NCBI GenBank assembly: GCA_029204225.1 | Contig: CM055107.1 | Location: 2,883,923 to 2,947,922 of the forward strand | Direction of reading: 5' to 3' | DNA: 64,000 nucleotides | Source: Diphasiastrum complanatum | Taxonomy: Eukaryota; Streptophyta; Lycopodiopsida; Lycopodiales; Lycopodiaceae | Shown here: in pieces, positions 9,207 through 19,152 of the stretch | Numbering within the stretch: position 1 is the first letter of the stretch | Layout of the letters: each line of letters opens with the position of its first letter | Notes under the pieces: model-generated | What the model was told of the DNA's origin: nothing | Database searches by the model: none | The model's input: only the letters and a program-made list of their open reading frames with translations | Program-made: the position numbers and the translations under genes

Positions 9207-12200
9207 TCAATGCTCTGGCTCTGACTCAGACGAATGCTCTGGAGACAACTCAGGGCCCCGAGCTGACTCTCGCAGCCGTATCTGTGCCTGTCTGGAACTG
9301 GCATGGGCTGTGTATCCGAGGAGGACTCGTCACTAGCATCATCCCAATTTGCCTCCGCATCAGCCCCCAAGCAAGCCAAACCAACAACGCCTGCTCCAGC
9401 TGGTTGTAATGCTGCACCTCTAGCTGTACCTGGAGCCCTGCGTGGTCGTCCTCTCTTCCCTGGCAGTTTCTGTGCCTTGCCTTTCTTGTTCGGTGCACCC
9501 TTGGGCCTTCCTGGTCTCTTGCGGACAAGAGGAGCTGTCAAATTATCACCCCCATGCAAATCACCTGGCTGGCTAGGCTGGGCCCAAGCTGAGGCCGACT
9601 GGGATAGGGAGGCAAAAGAGGGAACTCCCTGTGCACCTGAGCGAGGAGGATGAGCTCGTGGAGTGTGTGCCCGTGGGGCTGTTGCTGGTGGAGGAACTGG
9701 CTGTGCAGGAGGCAAGTACGGCGGCGATATGTACTGAAAGGGGCGCTGTGGTGGCCGGAACTGGTACATCCTGGGTGCTGCCAAAGGGGGAGCCAGTGGA
9801 GTGGGTGCTGCCAAAGGAGGAGGATGTGAAGTGGGTGCTGCCGCTGGAGGGGTTTTGGAGGAGTCACTGTGGATGTGGGCGGTGTAAGAGAAAACCTGGC
9901 CACAGATGGTGGCCTGCCATGGAGACCTGGTGCTGCAGAAGTGGACGGCGATGGAGGGGCTGCAGGCCTGAATGGCATCAGTGGCACTGGAGGAGCTGTG
10001 CGGCGCACATATACCCTTTGAGGAACTGGAGGAACTGTAGGCACCTCATGTGGCTGCTCTGGCTGGGACTCTGTGTATGGCATGCTGGCAAGAGACGAAG
10101 GGGGTGCCCTGACACTCGGCATGCTGACCCTCTGAATCCAATGTGGCAATCAGGTCGTCTAGCTGGGCATCTGAATACAAATGCTCTGGGCTCTGGGCCT
10201 CATCCTGTGCACCAACCCCTGAATCATCCTGTGCACCATGCCCTGAATCAACCCGTGCCTCACCCTGTAGACCCTGCAATGCCTCCCAATCTGTGCAATC
10301 AAAGTCATCTGGTGCCTCCTCTGGTGTGTTGTCGTAGTAACGGCCATGACTCTGTACTGCACGCATCCAAGCAGCTGCGGGACTGGCATCTGAATCACTC
10401 TGCCCTCTATCAAGAGCCTCCTCCATCATGTCAACATAGGTAGGTATGCACTAGCCCCCCCTGTTTGCCCTGCTTGTCTCCCGGTATAACCTGTGCCATG
10501 TGCCCCACCTCTGCCTCATATGTGCACCTGTGACCCCTGCCCGTGGCGTGTGCCCTGCACCTGTATCATCTGCCTCATCCCTCTTTGATCTGGCAAACAC
10601 AACCCGAATGGGCTCATCCTCATCATGCTCATCCTCTGACACTGGCTCATCTGCCTCATACAAAGGAGGCTCTCTGTGCTCAAGCCCAAGCTCTCTCTCT
10701 CTCTCTCTCATCTCAACAAGCTCCCTCTCTCTCTCTGCCATCAACTGTGTGCCCAAGTCATCTGCAGGCATGGGATGGACACTGTCCGTAGGCAAGTCAA
10801 CCTGGCGCTCCAAATCAGATATCTTCGTCTGCAAGGTCAAAATTGAGCGTGTCAGGACAACAACTTGATCAAAATTTGAAACCTACATTTTAGTGAGACG
10901 TCAACCAACATGCTATGGGAGAATAGCCCATCACCTGCAATGCGCTCGTAATGGTCGGCAGTCTCCTGGCGAGACGTGCGTTGGTGCTACAGAACACCAA
11001 CCGTTCTGCTGACTCACTGACAGCCTGTTTCTTCTCCTCGTGTGAACGAGGGCCCATGTGCTCCAATTACGCTCACACATGGAGGCATCGCAATCTTGTG
11101 GTACGTGCAATGAAATGGTTCAGCACATGTGCACGGGTGGAATGTCAACGAAACACAACAAGGGAGGATGAGATGAGATGCATACCTGTGAAAGGACCCA
11201 TATTGCAAGACGCTGTATGGAGGGATAGGTGCTACCGAGCATGGTCCACCAGGTAATGGGGAGCTGCCTCCTCTCTGGATCTTGAGCAGCCGGGTGACCG
11301 AACGTGCCCATCCCGAAACGAAATGCAGCTAGCTCCTCCATGAGTCTGATAGGATCCAAGCCAATGTGTGGACCCACCATGTAGATGTACTCAAGCCAAT
11401 CCGCCTCGAGCTCCCTGTCTGATATCTGTGTCGGAGAGAGGAAGAGGGGATGCAAGATGTGTGCAACGCTGTGGATACTCTTGTGAAAGTAGTTCCACCG
11501 CGTCTCCTAGATGAACCTCAGCTCCGTCATCCTGCACGAAGTCGAAGCAAATTTTGGAAAAAAACTTAACATCGACATAAAAACAAACTAGCAAACACTG
11601 AAAAGATAAAAAACAATTACAACACTGTACCGCTTACCTCTCTGGCTGCAAGATGGGCAGTTGCAGGAACTGTCCGATCCGGTCCATGAGCTCATACACC
11701 AGTCCAAGTGTGGACCCCTCGCTGTCAGCCATGCGGAGCACAATGTAGAGTGGTCGAGGCAGTCCTGACAATGTCTGTGCATCCTTCCAGAACTGGTCTC
11801 CCCTCACCGTGGAAGAAAAGTGCTCCCCATCCTCCGTGTGCTGAAATGTATTGACACGCCAAAGATCACTGGCAACCATCTGTAGAAGCTGTGCCCTGCA
11901 CCTGATCAGATGGTCGATGACCACCAGGTCGAATGCAAAGTGTGTGGGGGCTGGCTTACGGAGGTCCAAATGGCTGAACACCCGGAACATGGCAAGAACA
12001 CGCCTCTTCCTGGTGACAAAAGTCACCAGGAAGAGGGCCTCGCGGACGATGGCTCTAACCCAGGGAAGTGCACCTATGTCCCCCATCAAAAGGTCTATGC
12101 CGTGCGCCGCACAGGGGGTATGGACGATGTGAGGGAACTCGGCCTCTAGCAGGACACCCATCTGAACACAGTTGGTGGCATTGTCCGTCACCACCGTAAC

Positions 12201-13520
12201 GACATGCTGGGGGCCTATGGACAGGATGGAAGACCTAATGACGTCGTACATGAATTTTGCAGATATGACTCTCCCCCCTCTACTGCAATCCGCGGCTCTC
12301 AAAAACTGTGTACCCATGCAGTTGGAGACCAAGATGTTGAGGATCGGCCTCCTCCTGACATCAGTCCAGCCATCGGACATGATGCTGCATCCATATGTGG
12401 CCCAGTGGCGGCGTAGAGGCTCCATCTCTCTAGACAAGGACTCGACCCTATCTCTCAGCATGTGTGTACGGACAACCTCTGAGCCAGGGACTCTCCAGCT
12501 AGGGCTGACAAACTGTGCAAGGCGGAATGCTCTTCTGAAGGGCTCAGAATCGGTGATGGCAAAAGGTAGGTTCAGCTTGTAAATCAAAGTGGCCACGGCC
12601 TGTGTGGCCTCTCTGTCCATGTGCGACTGATGCGCGCCGCGAATGGTCTGCTGCACAAGGGCTCTACCTGGTGGGCGACTGGTGGTGGACCTCCAGCATG
12701 GTGCACCAACCGTGACGGGAATGGACGATGACGCGACAGGCTGGGCACTAGTGGATGCATCGGCTGTAGACGTGGAATGGGGAGAGTGGGATGCATTGGC
12801 AGGGATGGGTGCAACAACATAAGTGGGGTGCACTGGTGGAGGGGCAAGATCTGGCATGGGATACAAAAACTGCTGGCTAGGGAGGTCATCCGGATGGGAA
12901 GGGAAGGAAGAAGGGATCTCATCCACATCCTCGAAGGCCTCGTCAGTAGCATCCTGGGCCTGCTCGGGTGGCGGAGAATCCATGAGAAAATCGTAAATTG
13001 GGGGCGTGCGAGCAACAAGATGTGGTGGTGGAACCGCAGTGGCAATTGGCGGACGTGATGGGACGGGATCCACCGGAATGGGTGCAGATGGGGGTGCTTG
13101 TGGCGGAACTGTCTGAGGGGGATGAGGGGCAATGGGACGGGATGAGGATGGACTCCCTCTCCTCGTGCGTGCCAGCCAAGCAGGCAACAACTTTGGGTCA
13201 GCCACATAAGGAGCGATGCAAAACCGGAGAACGCCCTCCGAAATGGTGTTCTCCACCGCCACGAGCCGCGGCCCGTAGGTGTCCAGTAGTCGCTGCCTGT
13301 CGGGGACGGACATGCTGCCACAAGGGGCAGCATTTAAGGTGGCACCAATTTTGGCGCATGCACCTAGCAGATGGCCTTTAAGGCGAGTGAGGGACGCAGC
13401 AAATTCGACGAGACAGTATCGGCAACGCACGATCTTCTGACCGGTTTTGTTGGTCTTGTCGGCAACCCGCCTGACAATGTCTACCTCGTCCCACAGGCCA
13501 GAAAGGTCGGATTGCACCAT
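9207..13520 (-). pseudogene. hAT transposase with BED finger and AT-hook tail, nearly intact first exon
   Basis: The start is at 13520 (MVQSDLSGLWDEVD). Exon 1 (11638-13520) is open for about 628 codons and ends at a GTAAGC donor. Ligands C33, C36, H50 and C55 form a BED finger that should bind the word arrays. A Pro/Ser linker follows, then the hAT core with SDGWTD and TDNATNC, where two of the three catalytic acids of the family are expected. Exon 2 (about 11200-11537) has TAG in place of a Trp codon of the relatives (FIW to FI-stop), and a 1-nt deletion follows in the dimerisation exon. The C-terminal tail (10443-9207) is acidic, then Pro-rich, with two AT-hooks (KRPGRPKGAPNKKG and KRGRPRRAPG, about 9440-9530), in shifted frames. 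Nuclear; cut-and-paste transposition is inferred from the family. Confidence 0.88.
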
Positions 13521-13951
13521 TGCGATGGAGAAAACTAGGGAAAAAATGCAGATGAAGCTAAAGCTGGAAGGATGGATTGCTGGAAAAAAAACAGCAGGGT
13601 TCACTGTTGGAGAGACGCTGAGAATGGGCGAAGCCAGCGAAGGCAGGGAGAGGCAAAACAGATGCAAGGCAGGGCGGTCTGTGGGCGAAGGGCGACGCAA
13701 ATTAGAAGGGGGGCGAGCGAAGGCAGGGCAGCAAAACCAGAAACAATGGCAGGGCAGCGATGGGCTGGAAAAATACTGGGAGAGGAGAAGCGAGGGGGGC
13801 GGGTAGTTTAGGTTAAAAAAAATAAAAAATAAAAAATAATATATTATATTGTGGTACTGTGGTACCAACATGGTACCGCGGTACCAGTATGGTCCTGCGG
13901 TACCGGGATCCGCGGTACCCAGTACCGCGGGAACCTATGGTATATATATAT

Positions 13952-16014
13952 CTAAGGAAGTGGACCCTGGGCGTGGACGCGCGACCGGACGCGGACGCTC
14001 AAGGGTGCGTCCGGGGGTGGACGCGTCCGGCATTTTCCTAATTTTTTTTTTCAAAAAAAAAAATACAGCCCCCTCCCCTCACTGCCCCACATCCCCAAAA
14101 CGAAATAAAAACAATTTTCCTCCCCCTACCCCCCCCCCCCCCCCCCGAATTAATTATCAGAGGGTGTCTGGCACCCCCCCCCCGCCCCCTCCTGTTAAAA
14201 AAAAGGAAAAAAGTACCCAAAAAAATTTGCAACAAACCTAACCACTGCCCATGCCTCCCATAACTGAGATACCACAGAATTGGGCATGAAAGAGTCCAGA
14301 GAACACTGTCTCGTGCTCTCGCTATCTCTGTCTCTTTGACGGATCTATATTGTATTATTATATAAATACAGGTAAACGATGTGCTCCCCAGATGAACTTC
14401 AATAGCTTACTAATTACTTATGTTCCACAGGGAAGTACAAGACCTACACAGTACTATGGCCTATATGATGAGATAGGTTTAGGGTTTTGTGATGAACTCC
14501 AACATCAACACTGAAAGGAAACAGGAATTTTGTCATTGCCACAACAGAACAGAATGGGATGATTGGATCGTAGGATGAGAGTTTTTGAGAGCGTAAGGTC
14601 CTTGTGCTTTTGACCAATTCTGAATGCTCAGGAAATTGCATGTCGTGCCACAGCAGGAATCCTTCAAATTTACTTTCCTCAGATGACAAACCAATCTAAG
14701 GACAGACAGGGATCAATACATATCCCTGTCAATGAGGCCTCTAGCTTCATTCTATTATTTGTACATGTCTTCTTAGGTAATCCAAGTGCCTTATGCTTTA
14801 CGGGCATAAGTTTCAAAAAAATTGTGAAGTCACAAATACCAGGCAAGTTTTCTAGAACTTCTCTTTTATCCTAGCTAACAAAGCCTCCTTTGTCCAAGGA
14901 TCGTTATCCAAGGTTTAGGGTTAGGGAATTGTCATTTTGTACAGTTCGTTATCCAAGGTGCAAGTCAACCAAATTTACATTTTTTGCCTTCTAGGGGCAG
15001 TGATCAATACCCATTTCACCCAGGTATTTGGCCAGGTATCTAGGGTGCAAAATCGGGCGTCCTATCTTTGGCACAACTACGTAAACTGCATGCAGGATCA
15101 AGCTCAAGACTAGAAGATTTTTGGGTGAAGTGAATGCTCAGCATCTCAAGGACCAGTTGTGACTCCACTTCTGCATAAGAACATGCAAACATAAATGTTC
15201 TGCTGCTGAAGCTTTCTTGAGAATTGCAGTTTTACTTCTCCATGAAAAAGGTACATACACAAGTGAGTTTTTTTTCATTCTGATTAGTGAAAGATCTGCT
15301 CATTACAACAACACAGACTCAGCAAATTTTATCTGGAAAGTTATTAATTGCTCCTTCAAATCCACGTCAAATGTTTTTAGGGTGATTTCAGAGACAACAC
15401 CCTCTGATTTCCAATCGGTGGATTTTCCTGCCTAGGAAGTGAAGGTCTTGGAGTACCAAGAAAAAGCGGAGCTAGACTAAGCAGAATAGCTTGAAGCTGA
15501 GAAATATGTTGAGACCCAAGGTAGTGTGTTCAAGGATGCTAAAGAGCTTTCAGAAAGGTGCTGGATATAGAGCTATTTTCTTGGATAAATTTTTCCAGTG
15601 ATGTTTACTATCCTGCCTCTTTAAGCCTAAACCCTAAACCTACACACTACTGTGCCTTATAGGATGAGATCGGTTTCTCCCCGGATGAACTTCAACAACT
15701 TACGAACTAGTTATGCTCCAAACCCTAAACCTACACACTGCTATGTCATATAGGATGAGATCGATTTCTCCCCGGATGAACCCCAATAGCTTACTAATTA
15801 CTTATGCTACAACTTCATCATTGGACCCTAAACCTTAAACCCTGGCTGTAATAACTATGCGTCCGGGTCCTGGATGCGTCCGTGTCCGGACGCTGGACGC
15901 GTCCAGCGTCCAAAAAAAAAAATAAAAAAAATGGACGTGTCCGACCCCGCGTCCGGGTCTAGGCGCTGGACGTGGACGCCAAAAGGCCGTGTCCGCCCCA
16001 GACCCTCATGTCTG
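13952..16014. mobile_element. GGACGC/GCGTCC-word hAT-like element
   Basis: Arrays of GGACGCGTCC-type words occur at 13961-14035, 15857-15915 and 15935-16005; the last two are separated only by an A-rich tract. ATATATAT abuts both outer limits (13944-13951 and 16015-16022), but that is weak evidence inside AT-rich DNA, and the terminal inverted repeat (CTAAGGAAG and CAGACATG) is poor. The interior (14240-15850) has no transposase. An alternative is a separate miniature element at about 15850-16014 plus a fragment at 13952-14050. Confidence 0.5.
14240..15850. other. Non-coding interior with diverged 91-bp repeats
   Basis: No convincing gene. Two 91-bp units starting AAACCCTAAACCTACACAC at 15629 and 15720 contain GATGAGATCG and TCTCCCCGGATGAA. 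A diverged third copy of the same blocks in another order lies at about 14380-14480. The CCCTAAACCC text resembles the plant telomere or Telo-box motif only by composition. Confidence 0.6.
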
Positions 16015-16122
16015 ATATATATATAAATAGGTGCCGTACCACGAGACACGTGTCGTGGTACTGCACTTGCCACGGCACTCAGACCCCACTGCACCTGAGC
16101 CGTGGGGAACTTCGTGCTGGTG

Positions 16123-16611
16123 CAGTGTTGCACTTGTGGTATCAATACCCATTTTGTGGGATCTCTGACATATAACGATTCCTGATTTACTAGTAATAAG
16201 GTTATGCAGTGTACAGTCATCCTGATTGGCATTAGCCGCATTAGCAAATCGTTTGCATTTGTGGCCCTTGGTAAGTGGTACTTGTTGCAAGAGCCAGATT
16301 CAATGTTTCTGGCTATTGGAACATAATGATGTGTCCAAATCAAGGGTGCCGTCACAGGGTGCGCAGAGATTTAAGGACTGGGTTGAAGCTTGCAACGAGC
16401 ACCACTACCAACGAGCTTCAAACCAGTCCATGCAATAATAAATTCAATTAAAGCGTTACAACCTCAAATCAAATACTTTGGTTCAACATTGATTGAATGT
16501 TTCATGCTGCTTATTTCAGTTATTTTCTTTAGCTTGGGACTGCTAAGTTGTTGGTTGTAAGTTCCTTACATTGGGAGAGTCTTCCATTGACATGGAATTT
16601 TTGTATTGCAG
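16123..16611. other. Host-like DNA upstream of the CCCH gene exon
   Basis: No coding exon was recognised. 16150-16240 repeats 1005-1075 from the other side of the transposon nest. The first exon of the CCCH gene was not found here, so it may lie left of the nest or outside the window. Confidence 0.4.
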
Positions 16612-19152
16612 AGAGAGATTTTGGAGCATTGAATATTGATTCAACCAACAAGACAAAGGCGTGCACAAAGTTTTTCAGGTTGCGATCATACTGTTACCTT
16701 TTCATTTCCTTTTCCTTAAAAATCACCATGCTCGATCAAACTATGTATCTTCTTTTATTATAAATACACAGCAGATGAGCATTCAAGATTCTTTTGGTGT
16801 TCAAAATTGTTCTGATTATGGCAGCAGTAGATAACCATGATTCTAGTGTAATGTAAGCCAGATATGAATAAGAGCCCCATATGATATCGAATATCCTGAA
16901 AGCAGTCCGCTTCCGTATCAATTTTATCATTCTGAGCTTACTGCTGCACTTTCAGGTTCTCTTTGTTAGTATGCAGTTTCACATCCATGCAAAAAATGAT
17001 CTATCTCAATTTAGCAAGCTTAATAGAGTTAACATCCTTGATCAGTGAGAAGGAGATCTTATAACCTCTCCTTACTAGAGTTTTTGAGATACACTCTTTT
17101 GCTGGTAAGATGCAGAAATCAGTAACCTTCAGAATTTGCTTAGTGTATTCCTTTTTGTGTTCATATATATATATCTACTGCAGACCTTAAATTTCAGTGT
17201 ATGTGTATTCATATCATACACAAGTTTCTGTATATGTATCCATATGTCCTTGCATCTAGATGCCTTCGCGTTCCTCATTTCTCTCCCCATGACTTTCAAC
17301 TGCCTCACATTTAGTATCTAGTGCAATCCTATGTTGGGTTGGTCATATCTAGTTGATTTCAATTCCGATGTATTCGCACTTGTGATGTAGTAATTCTAAA
17401 CTGACTATCATTCCGAGCCTTGGTATGTATTATCTCACGTGTTGTACATGCTTTGAGGCTCTATGACCTGTGGAGCTTATTTATGCAATGGACCTTTCTG
17501 TTAGCTAAAATTGTGGATTAAACTTAACCTCAAAATAATCTGACTCTTGGAAAATTATCTATCAAGTGTGGACAACCAACTTTTGCAGTTAATTAGCATG
17601 TCTTGCTTTTCACCTATTTCTACGATATTTGACAATTTATATCAAAGAGCATGGGATTTTTTTCACAGGAGAAGTAATTACCATAAGGAGAGAAGCTTGT
17701 ATGTTTACTAACAAGAACTTAGTCCTTGAAGATGCCATGCGTGATTATTTTTACAGCAAAAGATGCCATGTGTGATTATGTATGATTGCAAATCCATGAC
17801 AGAAAGAACCTTCCACTTTATATTACTATAGTAGGTACACAGACCAGAAGCTCTCATATTATCTACATTTTTACATTTGATGCATAAGTTGATGCTGCAG
17901 TACTGGTTAATATTTGTGCTCATTCAAGAATGTGTTTGCATCTTGCTTGTTACTGTTCCAACAATGTGATGCATTGCATCGTTTTGGATTCTTTATTTGT
18001 TAGCACGTAGTCAGCTTTGTCCGAGAAAGGCTGTATGTGTATGACCAGAAAAACTTCTTCATCTTGCATAACTGTTTATTCTCTTGGCAAGCTGCAGCAC
18101 TGGTTAATAGTTGTATCCATTTGAGAATGTTACAGCATCTTGCTAGTTACTGTTCCAACAATGTGATGCCTTGAATCATTGAATCTATTATGTTCAGGAT
18201 GCTTTATTTCTTGGCATGTAGTTAACTTTGTAGTGCGCAGTCTATTCTGTAGCTATGTTGTTCCTTTTGTCTTCGGAATGTCTTTGACCAGAGAAAAGTA
18301 CCATGTGTAGATATTGACTATTGTTTCCTTCTGAAATCCAGCACTTCTGGCTGCCCGTATGGACAAGAATGCCACTTTTTACATTTTGTTCCAGGTGGCA
18401 TCTCTTCTCTTGGTCTGTCTCCTGCACCCAATTTGAGTAAATCTGGAGGTTTCACGAAAAAGTTGGGCACCACGTTTGGTGGTGGTGTGTCTGTCTCGGA
18501 CCAGGGGACAGGCTTGGGTGGCTTTAAGACGCGTTTGTGCAATAAGTTTGACACCCCTGAAGGCTGCCGCTTTGGTGTTAGCTGTCATTTTGCTCATGGA
18601 GAAAAGGAATTGCACAAAGTCAGTGGAACATCTGAACGAGAATCGACAGGACTTGGCTTGCCAAGGGATTACACAGCAGCTCGTGGTGCAGCAGGCCTTT
18701 ATGAAGGGCGCAGGTCTGGAGGTGGCAGCGGTCTTCCTTTTTGTGAACCAACTCCTCCTGGAATTGCCGCTGTTGCATCATTTGGAGCATCTTCCACTGC
18801 TAAAATTAGCATAGATGCGTCACTAGCTGGTATTATTATTGGGAAAAGTGGGATCAATGCTAAACAGATTTCCAGGCTTACTGGTGCAAAACTGTCTATT
18901 CGGGATCATGAAAGTGACTCAAAATGCAAAAATGTTGAAATGGAAGGATCATTTGAGCAGATCAAGCTTGCGACTCAGATGGTTCAAGAGCTTCTTATTC
19001 AAAAGGATGCACTTCCTACAAAACCTTCTAGTTTTGGACCCCACAACTACAAAACTAAAATGTGCGAGAATTTTCCAAAAGGTACATGCACATTCGGAGA
19101 TCGATGTCACTTTGCCCATGGTGCAAGTGAATTGCGGGACTCAGCTGCTTGA
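16612..19152 (+). CDS. CCCH-KH-CCCH zinc finger RNA-binding protein (KHZ/C3H14-like), 5' end not seen
   Basis: Two exons join in frame: 16612-16678 (KTKACTKFF, donor GT at 16679) and 18342-19152 (acceptor TCCAG, then TSGCPYGQECHFLH), stop TGA at 19150. Three CCCH fingers are visible. Finger 1 is split by the 1.66-kb intron (C-x8-C-x5-C-x3-H). Finger 2 is CNKFDTPEGCRFGVSCHFAH. Finger 3 is CENFPKGTCTFGDRCHFAH, near the C-terminus. A KH domain with the GKSG loop (GIIIGKSG) lies between fingers 2 and 3. The spacing is typical of the plant KHZ1/KHZ2 and rice C3H14 type, which bind RNA in the nucleus or cytoplasm; the exact ortholog is from memory. The visible part looks intact. The exon encoding the N-terminus is missing from the downstream side of the transposon nest, so the nest may sit in its first intron or promoter. 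Confidence 0.85.

Larger units (their letters stand above)
7405..13939 (-). mobile_element. hAT element 2 (GGTACC-word family, two genes), inverted relative to element 1
   Basis: The element is bounded by CATAGTGTCC at 7405 and the complement of CATAGGTTCCC ending at 13939. The flanking 8-mers are identical: GTATATAT at 7397-7404 and 13940-13947, a good hAT target duplication. GGTACC/GGATCC/CCGCGG clusters lie at both ends (7410-7485, 7923-7960, 13855-13939). The transposase gene is on the minus strand (13520 to 9207) and the small gene on the plus strand (8321-8692). It sits 24 bp from element 1. It is the better preserved copy, with a long intact first transposase exon, but it too is disabled. 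Confidence 0.9.
1100..16114. mobile_element. GGTGCC-word hAT-like element, opened up by nested insertions
   Basis: An exact 8-bp repeat TGCTGGTG stands at 1092-1099 and 16115-16122. The element begins CAAAGTTCC and, read from its right end on the other strand, CGAAGTTCC, giving a short terminal inverted repeat. Both ends are clusters of GGTGCC/GGCACC/GGTACGGCACC words (1104-1192 and 16029-16112). Removing the three nested elements leaves only the two arrays and an AT-rich spacer of a few hundred bases, so this was a miniature element. Its spacer probably supplied the (AT)n target used by the later insertions. Confidence 0.72.

Noticed and set aside
14085-14240. C-rich stretch with open frames as coding
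   Set aside because: Homopolymer runs of C and A generate the frames; no conserved peptide.
15629-15811. CCCTAAACCC text as interstitial telomere repeat
   Set aside because: Only one or two imperfect telomere units occur within a longer 91-bp repeat.
16226-16438. Open frame before the CCCH exon as its missing first exon
   Set aside because: Its peptide shows no CCCH or N-terminal features of the family and no donor site in the needed phase was found.
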